Positions 7,372-16,986 of a stretch of DNA of 64,000 nucleotides are shown here, one piece after another. Location: the NCBI GenBank assembly GCA_016718265.1, contig JADKDZ010000005.1, positions 310,001 through 374,000 on the forward strand. Direction: 5' to 3'. The stretch is from Uliginosibacterium sp. GTDB taxonomy: Bacteria; Pseudomonadota; Gammaproteobacteria; Burkholderiales; Rhodocyclaceae. How positions within the stretch are numbered: position 1 is the first letter of the stretch; each line of letters opens with the position of its first letter. The position numbers and the translations under genes were made by a program. Under the pieces are notes generated by a model. It did not search any database. It was not told where the DNA came from and was given only the letters and a program-made list of their open reading frames with translations.

Positions 7372-8535
7372 TTAGTCTTCAAGCGGAATCACGCACCAGG
7401 CGCCATCCCTTGCAACAATTCGTCGATCGCACCCGGCTTCGCGCCACGAGCCCTCATGTCCCGGCAGCTCACGCACCACTGCCTCACCCCTCGCGCGCAG
7501 TTCCACGACATAGGCATTCATGCCCGCCTCGGAAACAGCTGGCGCAAGAATGGCGCCGGCACTGGCATAGCTTGTCGTCGATGCATTGACGAGTTCGCGC
7601 AAATCAAGGCTGAAGCCGGTCGCGGGTCGCCCGCGACCAAAAATCTGCCCGACCTGATCGTAACGACCGCCCAACGCCAACGCAGTTGGCGAACCGCCGC
7701 AATAGGCCGAGAACATCAGGCCGGTGTGATAGTGGTAACCGCGCAGATCCGCGAGATCGAAACTCAGCGGCAGGTCCGCCAGATGCTTGGCCAGATGCAG
7801 CATCTCGTCGAGCGCCTCGCGCACACCGTCAACGTCGGGCAGCAAGCTGCGCGCGCGCACCAGTACATTGGCATCACCATAAAGATCCGGAAGCGCGCAC
7901 AGAGCCGAACGGAGCGCCTCGGGCAGCCTGGCAGCAAAATCTTTCAGACTGGGCACATCTTTGGCCTGCAGAATGCTGAACAGCAATTCCTCGTCCTCGT
8001 GCGCCAGCGCCGCCAAGCGGCTCAAGGCACGGAAAATCCCGACATGGCCCACGTCGATACGACTTGCCGACAGAGAAGCCAGGGCCAGCGTACGCGCAAG
8101 CAGGCGGAGAATCTCGACGTCGGCTTCAATGCCTGCATGGCCGTACAGCTCGGCGCCAATCTGAATCGGCTCCCTTGATGCAGTCATGGTCCGCGGCATG
8201 GCATTGACGACAGACCCGCAGTAGCACAGCCGCGCCACGCCTGCACGATTCAGCAAGTGTGCATCGATCCGCGTGACCTGCGGCGTAATGTCCGCCCGCA
8301 AGCCCAAGGTACGGCCGGAGATCTGATCGACGAACTTGTAGGTGGAATCAGACATCTCCTGCCCGGCACCCGAGACCAGAGAATCGAGGTACTCCACGCA
8401 GGGCGGCACGACATATTGGTATCCGTGCAAGCGGAACTCATCCAGCAAGACACGGCGCAAACCCTCCAGGCGCAGCGCCTGGGCAGGCAAAACGTCCTCG
8501 AAGTACTCGGGCAAGGCCCAACTTGGCAAAGCCAT
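7372..8535 (-). CDS. hisZ: ATP phosphoribosyltransferase regulatory subunit HisZ
   Basis: A histidyl-tRNA synthetase-like protein that lacks tRNA charging and acts as the regulatory partner of the short form of HisG in the first step of histidine synthesis. The class II synthetase core is visible, including LGLRADITPQVTRIDAH (motif 2 region). At 387 residues it is shorter than the true HisS at 15.7-17.0 kb. Its presence implies a short HisG elsewhere in the genome. It lies between the hfl genes and purA, the usual betaproteobacterial place. Confidence 0.95.
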   Translation of the reverse strand: MALPSWALPEYFEDVLPAQALRLEGLRRVLLDEFRLHGYQYVVPPCVEYLDSLVSGAGQEMSDSTYKFVDQISGRTLGLRADITPQVTRIDAHLLNRAGVARLCYCGSVVNAMPRTMTASREPIQIGAELYGHAGIEADVEILRLLARTLALASLSASRIDVGHVGIFRALSRLAALAHEDEELLFSILQAKDVPSLKDFAARLPEALRSALCALPDLYGDANVLVRARSLLPDVDGVREALDEMLHLAKHLADLPLSFDLADLRGYHYHTGLMFSAYCGGSPTALALGGRYDQVGQIFGRGRPATGFSLDLRELVNASTTSYASAGAILAPAVSEAGMNAYVVELRARGEAVVRELPGHEGSWREAGCDRRIVARDGAWCVIPLED

Positions 8536-8547
8536 GGCGGAAACCAG

Positions 8548-8733
8548 TTATTTGAAAATGAACAGAAGCACCAGCCCGGCCAGCATGGAGGTCAGGCCGA
8601 CGAAGCGGATCTGGCCATCGGCCATCCGCGTGATGCGTTGAAATGTCTCGCGCCAGCGGCCTGGCGCGAGAAAAGGAAACAGGCCTTCAAGAATCAACAT
8701 CAGCGCAAACGCTGACAGAAGGTAGCGCAACAT
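8548..8733 (-). CDS. DUF2065 family small membrane protein (YjeT-like)
   Basis: A 61-residue protein with two hydrophobic spans (about 2-20 and 44-60) around a short polar loop (GRWRETFQRITRMADGQIRFVG). This matches the DUF2065/YjeT family, which sits beside hflC or purA in many proteobacteria. Its function is not established. It lies 3 nt after hflC and 12 nt before hisZ, so it is co-transcribed. Confidence 0.9.
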   Translation of the reverse strand: MLRYLLSAFALMLILEGLFPFLAPGRWRETFQRITRMADGQIRFVGLTSMLAGLVLLFIFK

Positions 8734-8736
8734 GGC

Positions 8737-9630
8737 TTACTTGCCGGCCTCGCGCCCGGCGCCACCGCTCTTCATATACTTGAAGAAGTCTGAGGAAGGA
8801 TCAATCACCAAGACATCGCTCTTGCTGCGGAAGGTCTGCTTGTAGGCCTCCATGCTGCGCCAGAAACGATAGAACTCCGGGCTGCGGCCAAACGCTTCAG
8901 CATAGATGGCGGCCGCCTTGGCGTCGCCCTCACCCTTGATCTTCTGCGCATCACGATAAGCCTCGGCCACTTTCACTTCGCGCTGCTTGTCAGCATCGGC
9001 CTTGATCTGCTCAGCCTCTGCCGCCCCCTCGGACCTCAACTGGTTGGCCACCCGCTTGCGCTCGGAATCCATACGGCGATAGACCGACTCGCGCACCTCA
9101 TTCGGCAACTCGACTCGACGGACGCGTACATCGACGATCTGCACACCGTAGTTGACCGCCTCTTTCGCCACCTTGGCCTTCACGGCAGCCATCAGGCTCT
9201 GCCGCTCGCCCGAGATCACGTCGTGCACCGTGCGCTTGCCAAATTCTGCTTGCAAGCTCGCTTTCACGTTGATCTCAAGCTGCTTGCGCGCACTGGCCTC
9301 GTTACCTCTGAAGGCACGATAGTAGGCAGAAGGATCCTTGATCCGCCACTTGACGAAGGAGTCGACCAGCACGTTCTTCTTCTCGCCGGTCTGAAACAGC
9401 TCTGGCTCACGTGCATCGTCCAGGGTAAGAATCCGGTTGTCGAAATACAGCACATTCTGAATCAGGGGCCACTTGAACTTGATGCCCGGCGTGAGTTCGA
9501 CACGCTTGATTTCACCCAGTTGCCGCACCAGCGCGTACTGCCGCTGATCCACCGTAAAGAGGCACATCGAGGCGATGACCACCAGCAACAGCACCAACCC
9601 CGCCAGCAAGGGCAAACGTTCACGCATCAT
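8737..9630 (-). CDS. hflC: Membrane protease modulator HflC
   Basis: An SPFH/prohibitin-type protein that with HflK forms a large membrane complex around the FtsH protease and modulates it. It has one N-terminal membrane anchor (about residues 5-26: LPLLAGLVLLLVVIASMCLF) followed by the periplasmic band-7 domain and a charged coiled-coil (EAEQIKADADKQREVKVAEAYRDA region). The start is ATG 9630 or the adjacent ATG 9627; GGGGAG lies just upstream. It overlaps the 3' end of hflK by 11 nt. Confidence 0.97.
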   Translation of the reverse strand: MMRERLPLLAGLVLLLVVIASMCLFTVDQRQYALVRQLGEIKRVELTPGIKFKWPLIQNVLYFDNRILTLDDAREPELFQTGEKKNVLVDSFVKWRIKDPSAYYRAFRGNEASARKQLEINVKASLQAEFGKRTVHDVISGERQSLMAAVKAKVAKEAVNYGVQIVDVRVRRVELPNEVRESVYRRMDSERKRVANQLRSEGAAEAEQIKADADKQREVKVAEAYRDAQKIKGEGDAKAAAIYAEAFGRSPEFYRFWRSMEAYKQTFRSKSDVLVIDPSSDFFKYMKSGGAGREAGK

Positions 9631-10882
9631 CAGCGCTCTCCCCGTTCGCGACTGCGCATCGCTTCACGATTTCGGTAATCTTGATTGGCTCGTTAGCCTC
9701 GTCCGTTTGACGGGCGGTGCCTCCTTGGTCAGCGGGCTTTCCTGTGTTTGCAGCCGGCAGCGTTTCGGTCGCGGCACCTTGCGCCCCGGACGCCTGCATC
9801 AGCTTGTCGAGCGGCAAATAGAGCAGATTGCCATTCCCCTTCGTGTCGATCAGGATCTTCGAGGTGTTGGAGTACATCTGCTGCATTGCGTCGAGGTACA
9901 TCCGGTTGCGCGTCACCTCGGGCGCCTTGGCGTATTCGGCGAAGACGGCCTTGAAGCGCGCAGCATCCCCCTCGGCCTGCGAGACCACCCGGGCCGCGTA
10001 GCCCATGGCTTCTTCGCGGAGCCGCGCCGCAGCGCCCTCTGCCTTGGGCACGACATCATTGAAATAAGCCTGCCCTTCGTTCTTCAGGCGCTCCTGATCC
10101 TGGCTGGCCTTCACGGCATCGTTGAACGCCTCCTGAACCTGCTCGGGCGGCTGCGCATTCTGCATCGTCACCTTGCTGATGGAGATACCGGTCTTATAGT
10201 CGTTCAGAATTTTCTGCATCAGGATCTGGGCTTCTTTCGCGATCGCCTCACGCCCCTCGTAGAGCACGAAATCCATCTTGCTCTTGCCGACGATCTCGCG
10301 AATCGCCGTCTCGGCAACCTGCTTGACGGTCAGCTCAGGCTCACGGTTATTGAACAGAAACTCCGAAGGGTCACTCAGGGTGTACTGCACCGCGAACTGA
10401 ATACTGATGATGTTCTCATCGTCGGTCAGCATGAGAGATTCGTGAAGGTCCTTGCTGCGATCGGCGCCCCGATAACCGATCTCAACCGTCCGCAGATTGG
10501 TCACATTGACGATTTCATGCGACTCAAACGGGAAAGGCAGCCGCCACTGCAGGCCTTCCGGCGTCACGGCATCAGCTTTGCCAAACCGCAGTACGATGCC
10601 GCGTTCGCCCGCATCCACGATGTAAAAGCCGCTCGCCAGCCAGAGCACCAGCACCGCAGCGACCACCAGAAACACGCCGCCTCCGAGTTGCCTGGGGCCG
10701 AGTGAAGGGCGGCCACCGCCACCACCATCGTTGCTGCCACCCCCGGGTCGTTTGCCGAAGGCACCGCTGAGCCGCTGATTGAAGTCTCGCCACAAGTCCT
10801 CCAGATCAGGAGGACCTTGCGGATCCTTACGCTTGTTGTCGGGGTCGTTGTTGTTACCCCAGCGCGGGTCGTTAATTGACAT
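9620..10882 (-). CDS. hflK: FtsH protease activity modulator HflK
   Basis: Partner of HflC. The start was placed at ATG 10882 (MSINDPRWGNNND), which matches HflK N-termini; the frame is open further upstream but that part is not family-like. A Gly/Pro/Asn-rich cytoplasmic segment (1-70) leads to one membrane span (about 75-97) and a band-7 domain with an acidic/basic coiled-coil. The C-terminus is rich in Ala, Gln and Thr. 420 residues is normal. It lies downstream of hflX with a 40 nt gap. Confidence 0.97.
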   Translation of the reverse strand: MSINDPRWGNNNDPDNKRKDPQGPPDLEDLWRDFNQRLSGAFGKRPGGGSNDGGGGGRPSLGPRQLGGGVFLVVAAVLVLWLASGFYIVDAGERGIVLRFGKADAVTPEGLQWRLPFPFESHEIVNVTNLRTVEIGYRGADRSKDLHESLMLTDDENIISIQFAVQYTLSDPSEFLFNNREPELTVKQVAETAIREIVGKSKMDFVLYEGREAIAKEAQILMQKILNDYKTGISISKVTMQNAQPPEQVQEAFNDAVKASQDQERLKNEGQAYFNDVVPKAEGAAARLREEAMGYAARVVSQAEGDAARFKAVFAEYAKAPEVTRNRMYLDAMQQMYSNTSKILIDTKGNGNLLYLPLDKLMQASGAQGAATETLPAANTGKPADQGGTARQTDEANEPIKITEIVKRCAVANGESADDA

Positions 10883-10922
10883 GAGCAGTCCGGTTATCAC
10901 GTTGCTTCTCGGTCGGAAGATT

Positions 10923-12071
<1,149 letters not shown>

Positions 12072-12110
12072 GGCGACTGAAACGTGGTTATCGAAGCGGA
12101 TGGACCAACA

Positions 12111-12154
12111 GAAAAAGCCGGGTGACTCCCGCATCGGCTGCGGAAGCCCCGGCT
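12111..12154 (-). terminator. Terminator/attenuator between hfq and hflX
   Basis: On the minus strand AGCCGGG (12154-12148) pairs with CCCGGCT (12122-12116), with a second inner stem (CCGCA/TGCGG), followed by TTTTTC. It lies 25 nt beyond hfq and 40 nt before the hflX start, so it should reduce read-through from hfq into hflX. Confidence 0.75.
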
Positions 12155-12178
12155 ATTGGCCGACACAAAGACTGTAAA

Positions 12179-12421
12179 TTACTCTTTGGTCTCAGGATTT
12201 TCGTGCGGAATACTGACAGCGCGGGCAGGTACGACTGTCGAGATGGCGTGCTTGTAAACCATCTGGGTGACCGTATTTTTCAGCAGCACCACATATTGGT
12301 CAAATGACTCGATATGCCCTTGCAGCTTGATCCCGTTGACCAGGTAGATGGAAACTGGAACGTGCTCGCGGCGCAGGACATTCAAAAAGGGATCCTGCAA
12401 CATTTGGCCTTTGTTGCTCAT
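12179..12421 (-). CDS. hfq: RNA chaperone Hfq
   Basis: An Sm-like hexameric protein that pairs small RNAs with mRNAs. 80 residues: the Sm1 core (QDPFLNVLRREHVPVSIYLV, NGIKLQGHIESFDQYVVLL) and the Sm2 motif (MVYKHAISTVVP) with the proximal-site KH residues are all visible. The C-terminal tail is short and acidic (HENPETKE), as usual in betaproteobacteria. It follows der after 77 nt. Confidence 0.98.
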   Translation of the reverse strand: MSNKGQMLQDPFLNVLRREHVPVSIYLVNGIKLQGHIESFDQYVVLLKNTVTQMVYKHAISTVVPARAVSIPHENPETKE

Positions 12422-12498
12422 GTTTGTATGGGCCTCTATATGATTGTTGTGTGTCGATCTTATCGCGTAAGCACCCGGCAGCGCCAGCGCGAAAGCGA

Positions 12499-13827
12499 TC
12501 AGTCTGAGTCAGCGTACGGATTGCGCGCCGAGCGGAATTCAATCCGCAACGGTGTCCCCTGCAATTTGAAGGTATCCATGAAAAAGCGCTCCAGGTAGCG
12601 CCGGTAGGCTTCCGCAATGTGGTCAAGCGCATTGCCGTGAATGACCACCACCGGCGGGTTCTGGCCGCCCTGATGGGCATAGCGCATTTTCGGCCGGTAT
12701 ATCCCGTGGCGCGGAGGCTGCTGCTTGGTGATCGCGGTCTGCAAGGCCCGGGTCAATTTCGGCGTCGGCAGCTTGGTCATCGCAGCACCATAGGCCAGAT
12801 CCACCGACTTCATGAGCGCACCGATCCCGGCAACATTCAGCGCCGAAATGTAATGATGTCGCGCAAACCAGAGGAAATGCAGTTTGCGCTCGATATCGGC
12901 CTTGATCCGCTCACGACGGTAGTCATCGACAGCATCCCACTTGTTGATCGCAACAACCAGTGCGCGGCCCGACTCCAGGACAAATCCGGCGATATGCGCG
13001 TCCTGATCCGAAACATCCTGGCTCGCGTCGAGCACCAGCACCACAACATTGGCCTCTTCGATGGCCTGAAGTGTCTTGATGACCGAGAATTTCTCGATCG
13101 CCTCGAAAACCTTGCCGCGGCGGCGCAGCCCGGCAGTGTCAATCAAGGTGTATTCCCGGCCGTTGCGCTCGAACGGGATCGCAATTGCGTCACGCGTCGT
13201 GCCGGGCATATCGAAGGCAATCACCCGCTCTTCACCGAGGAGCGCGTTAACGAGCGTTGACTTGCCCACATTCGGGCGGCCCACAATGGCCACCTTGGGG
13301 CCAACACCTTCATCGATATCTGCGTCCGGAGACTGCGGAAACCGCTCCATGACGAGATCCAGCAGCAGGCGCACCCCTTCGCCGTGCGCCGCGGAAATCA
13401 CATACGGCTCACCACAGGCCAGCTCGTGAAACTCGGCCGAAAAGGTCGCCTTGTTGACGCCTTCGCCCTTATTGACCGCAAGATAGACCGGCCGGCCGGA
13501 ACGACGCAGGCGCTCTGCGATCTGCTTGTCGTGTGGCGTCAGTCCGACCCGTCCATCGACGATGAACAGCAAGGCGTCAGCCTCGGCAATCGCAGACTCG
13601 GCCTGCCGCGCCATTTCCGCGACGATGCCCTCCCGCGCGGTCGGCTCGAAACCACCCGTATCGACAACAAGATACTCATGGTCACCCAAGCGCCCCACGC
13701 CATAGTGGCGGTCTCGGGTCAGTCCAGGCATGTCCGCGACCAGGGCGTCTTTGCTCCGCGTCAGCCGGTTAAAGAGCGTGGACTTGCCGACATTGGGCCT
13801 GCCAACCAGTACTAATGTTGGTTTCAC
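12499..13827 (-). CDS. der: Ribosome biogenesis GTPase Der (EngA)
   Basis: A double-GTPase needed for 50S ribosome assembly. Two G domains in tandem each carry GRPNVGKST (near residues 9 and 183), DTGG/DTAGLRRRGK (G3) and NKGE/NKWD (G4), followed by a C-terminal KH-like domain with a basic end. 442 residues is full length. The start codon is GTG (13827), with GAGCGG just upstream. It lies 16 nt after bamB in the hisS-purA run. Confidence 0.97.
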   Translation of the reverse strand: MKPTLVLVGRPNVGKSTLFNRLTRSKDALVADMPGLTRDRHYGVGRLGDHEYLVVDTGGFEPTAREGIVAEMARQAESAIAEADALLFIVDGRVGLTPHDKQIAERLRRSGRPVYLAVNKGEGVNKATFSAEFHELACGEPYVISAAHGEGVRLLLDLVMERFPQSPDADIDEGVGPKVAIVGRPNVGKSTLVNALLGEERVIAFDMPGTTRDAIAIPFERNGREYTLIDTAGLRRRGKVFEAIEKFSVIKTLQAIEEANVVVLVLDASQDVSDQDAHIAGFVLESGRALVVAINKWDAVDDYRRERIKADIERKLHFLWFARHHYISALNVAGIGALMKSVDLAYGAAMTKLPTPKLTRALQTAITKQQPPRHGIYRPKMRYAHQGGQNPPVVVIHGNALDHIAEAYRRYLERFFMDTFKLQGTPLRIEFRSARNPYADSD

Positions 13828-13843
13828 TTTTTCCGCTCAATTC

Positions 13844-14988
13844 CTAATGACGTACCGAAACCACTGAGAGCGTACCGCCGAGACCTTGCGCGGCCAAGCG
13901 GCCATTCGCCAAGCCCAGCATGGGCGCTTCAATCCCGGTACCGTCCACACGGTACTGACCCACGAAATGGCCATCCATGGGGTCCAGCAGGTGGAGCCAG
14001 CCTTGCCGATCGGCGACGGCCACCAGGCCCGAGACAAACGCCGGACGGCCGACACCACGATGCTGCAGCCTGTCCTGCTTCCAGATCGTCGCCCCGGTTT
14101 GCGCATCGAGCGAGAACACGATGCCTGTCGAATCGGCAAACACGATCACCTTGCCATCAAGCAAGACGCCACTTGCAGACGAGTAATCGCGGGTCCACTG
14201 AGATTGCCTTTCTCACGATCCACGCATGCGATGCGGCCCTGAAACGCTGCAACACATACGCTATCGCCCGACACAACAGGATCCCCTGTCACGTCACTCA
14301 TCCGTTCGAGCTCGTTGGACCCCCGCGGCGCCGCAATGGTCGCCTCCCAGCGCGGAAAACCTCCTGCCAGCGTCAAGGCCACCAGCTTCCCACCGGGGAA
14401 ACCAACCAGCAGCAAATCTCCAGCCCGTGCCATGCCCGAGTACGTACGAAGCGACAGCGGCGACTGACCTCGCTGGTAACTCCACAGCCGTTTGCCGTCA
14501 GCGACAGCATAGGCCTCCAGCTGACTGTCACCAACTCGGGCCACGACCAGCGTGTCGCCCACAAATGGCGTACCGCCCAGCTCACCCCCGGTCTGCACTT
14601 TCCACAGCAAGGCTCCGCTACTTGCATCGTGCGCGGCGAGCACCCCTTCGCTACTGCCCACTGCAACGACGCTCGGCCCGACACCCACACCACCGGTCAG
14701 ATTCGAGACCGAGCGGGTACGCCACACCTCGCGGCCCTCAGAATTCAGACGAACCAGCGTGCCGCTTCGACCGCCCGCGAAAACAGCGTCTGCCGTCGCG
14801 GCAGGTCGCAGCAACGTGCCGCCGATGCCTCCCGTATCGACATGCCAAAGCGGCTTGATGTCGGCAGCGGCATTTACGTCTGGCAGCGCGGACGGGACAG
14901 GTCCCCTCGGGCCCTTGAACCATGAACATGCGCTGAGCAGGCTCGCGATCAGCAAAATGACGGGAAGCGTCCGGTGGTTGATGGTCAT
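13844..14988 (-). pseudogene. bamB: Outer-membrane assembly lipoprotein BamB, interrupted by an apparent 1-nt frameshift
   Basis: BamB is a beta-propeller lipoprotein of the BAM complex that inserts outer-membrane proteins. The N-terminal frame (14988 to 14146) has a lipobox LLSAC (Cys21) and repeated PQQ-type blades (GGRSGTLVRLNSEGREVWR; GTPFVGDTLVV). After EKGNL it goes out of frame and stops. The next frame continues the family sequence without a gap: WTRDYSSASGVLLDGKVIVF through to SVRH at 13844. The shift lies between 14197 and 14202 and looks like one missing base. Together the two parts give a normal length of about 380 residues. It could be a genuine mutation or a sequencing or assembly error. 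The start overlaps the yfgM stop (ATGA). Confidence 0.85.
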
Positions 14989-15638
14989 ACCTCCCCCAGC
15001 GCCTCAAGCTTCGTCTCGATCGCATTCTTGAATGCGGCGCCGGTCGCATTGTCGGAGGACTTGTCATAGGCTTCTATCGCGCGCTTGTAAGCGGCAGCCG
15101 CCTCTTTGTTTGCGCCCTTCGCCCAATACGCGTCGCCCCGCAGATCTTCAAACCGTGTCACAAATGGGGTCTCCGGCGCGGGCTGAAGCGTCTTCAAGGC
15201 CTCGTCAAACGATTTCTGCTCGATCTGGACCGCCGCCATCCGCAAGCGCGCCATGTCACGCAGCGCGGGGTCCTTCGAGTTGTCGATCACCCACTGCAGC
15301 TTGAGCGCTGCGCCCTTCAAGTCACCCGCGTCGACTTCTGCCTTGCTGGCCAGCAATGCGCCGAGATCCGCGGCCACCAAGCCCGGAAACTTGCTGACGA
15401 GGTTACCCGCAAACATCCGCGATTTGGCCGGATCAGACTTCTCTACCGACTGCAGCACCGACGCGTAGATTGCACCAGCCTCAGCGGCTTGGTTGGCCTG
15501 GTACCAGCGCCAACCCTGAACGCCCAGCACCACGACGGCAACAGCGGTCGCCAGCCAGGAGACCAGATTTCCGTTCTTCTCCCACCAGGCCTTCATAGCA
15601 GAGAGTTGTTCTTGTTCTTCAAGATCGTATGCAGCCAT
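14985..15638 (-). CDS. yfgM: YfgM-like tetratricopeptide membrane protein
   Basis: 217 residues with a short cytoplasmic N-terminus (MAAYDLEEQEQLSAMKAWW), one membrane span (about 24-43) and a periplasmic TPR-like helical domain (residues 50-217). The EEQEQ..K.WW..NG..L pattern is the family signature. In E. coli YfgM associates with the Sec translocon and PpiD and helps periplasmic chaperone traffic. It lies between hisS and bamB, its conserved place; the stop overlaps the bamB start by 4 nt. Confidence 0.92.
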   Translation of the reverse strand: MAAYDLEEQEQLSAMKAWWEKNGNLVSWLATAVAVVVLGVQGWRWYQANQAAEAGAIYASVLQSVEKSDPAKSRMFAGNLVSKFPGLVAADLGALLASKAEVDAGDLKGAALKLQWVIDNSKDPALRDMARLRMAAVQIEQKSFDEALKTLQPAPETPFVTRFEDLRGDAYWAKGANKEAAAAYKRAIEAYDKSSDNATGAAFKNAIETKLEALGEV

Positions 15639-15676
15639 GTTCGAATACTCTTTTCCGATTCAGAAATGTTTGAAAT

Positions 15677-16957
15677 TCAGGCGTCGTCACCATACAGAAC
15701 CGCTGCCAGCTCTGGAGCAAGCAGATCCACCGGCACCCGGCGCTGCTCACCCTCGCCACGCAAGGGTTTGAATGACACCTCTCCAGCCGCAGCCTCGTCG
15801 TCGCCGACGATCACGGCAAAAGCGCTCCCGGACGCATCCGCCTTCTTCATCTGGGACTTGAAGTTGCCGCCACCGCAGTGGTAGATCACCGCCAAGCCTG
15901 CTGAGCGCAACTGCTCCGCTGCCCGCAAGGCAAGGCGTCCTGCCTGCTCGCCGACGTGCACCACATAGACATCTGGAGAGACCAGCGGGCCCGCCTCCAT
16001 GCCTTCAGCCCACATCAGCATGACGCGCTCCATACCCATGGCAAAACCGCATGCCGGCGCGCTCTTCCCGCCCAACTGCTCGATCAGCGAATCATAACGT
16101 CCACCGGCGCAGAACGTCGCTTGGGAACCAAGGCGGGTCGTCGTCCACTCGAAAACAGTGCGGTTGTAGTAGTCCAGACCGCGCACCAGACGCGTGTTAA
16201 GCGTGTACGGGACGCAAGCCTCCCGCAGCAGCGCGGTCACCCCCTCGTAGTGCGCCAGCGAAGCCTCGCCCAGATAGTCCATCAACCGGGGCGCAGCCTC
16301 CACAATCGCCTGTAGCGCTGGGTTCTTGGTATCCAGCACGCGGAGCGGGTTGGTGTACAGGCGGCGCTTGCCATCTTCGTCCAGCTTGTCCTGATGCCCT
16401 TCCAGATAGGCGATCAAGGCGGCGCGATGCGCCGCGCGCTCTGTGGCATCACCGAGGGAGTTGATTTCGAGCGTGACATCTTCAAGCCCCAGATCGTCCC
16501 ACAAGCGCGCACACATGATGATGTGCTCAGCGTCAACGTCCGGCCCGGCAAAACCGAGCGCCTCGACCCCCACCTGATGAAACTGACGGTAGCGGCCCTT
16601 TTGCGGGCGCTCATGCCGGAACATCGGCCCGCTGTAGTACAAGCGGCGCGGCTGACCAAACAGCAGGTTGTGCTCGGTGACCGCACGCACGCAGGGCGCC
16701 GTCCCCTCTGGCCGCAAAGTCAATTGCTCGCCGTTGAGACGATCCTCGAAGGAGTACATCTCCTTCTCGACGATGTCGGTATGCTCGCCGACGCCCCGCA
16801 CGAATAGCGCGGTCGGTTCTACAATAGGGGTACGAATCGGCCGGTAGCCGTAGCTCCTGAGCCAGTCCCGCACGATTTCTTCGAATGCTTCCCAGCGCTC
16901 TGCTTCGTCGGGGAGCAAGTCGTTCATCCCCCGAACACCTTGAATCTTTTGTGCCAT
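15677..16957 (-). CDS. hisS: Histidyl-tRNA synthetase
   Basis: A class IIa aminoacyl-tRNA synthetase of 426 residues. QGVRGMNDLLPDEA is the N-terminus; motif 2 lies around YYSGPMFRHERPQKGRYRQF; the histidine-specific LVRGLDYYNRTVFEW and GGRYDSLIEQLGG are both present, followed by the anticodon-binding domain. These residues separate it from the HisZ paralogue at 7.4-8.5 kb. It is followed by yfgM and preceded by ispG. Confidence 0.98.
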   Translation of the reverse strand: MAQKIQGVRGMNDLLPDEAERWEAFEEIVRDWLRSYGYRPIRTPIVEPTALFVRGVGEHTDIVEKEMYSFEDRLNGEQLTLRPEGTAPCVRAVTEHNLLFGQPRRLYYSGPMFRHERPQKGRYRQFHQVGVEALGFAGPDVDAEHIIMCARLWDDLGLEDVTLEINSLGDATERAAHRAALIAYLEGHQDKLDEDGKRRLYTNPLRVLDTKNPALQAIVEAAPRLMDYLGEASLAHYEGVTALLREACVPYTLNTRLVRGLDYYNRTVFEWTTTRLGSQATFCAGGRYDSLIEQLGGKSAPACGFAMGMERVMLMWAEGMEAGPLVSPDVYVVHVGEQAGRLALRAAEQLRSAGLAVIYHCGGGNFKSQMKKADASGSAFAVIVGDDEAAAGEVSFKPLRGEGEQRRVPVDLLAPELAAVLYGDDA

Positions 16958-16986
16958 ATCTATGATTTGCTGATTTGCGGACGGCG

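Noticed and set aside
5849..7375. A 508-codon plus-strand frame opposite purA
   Set aside because: purA is unmistakable on the minus strand with all its motifs; the opposite frame begins inside the tRNA-Leu gene and is a shadow.
7372..8535. hisZ as a recent duplicate of hisS
   Set aside because: The two differ in length and lack near-identical stretches; HisZ is an old, separate paralogue found at this same position in other betaproteobacteria.
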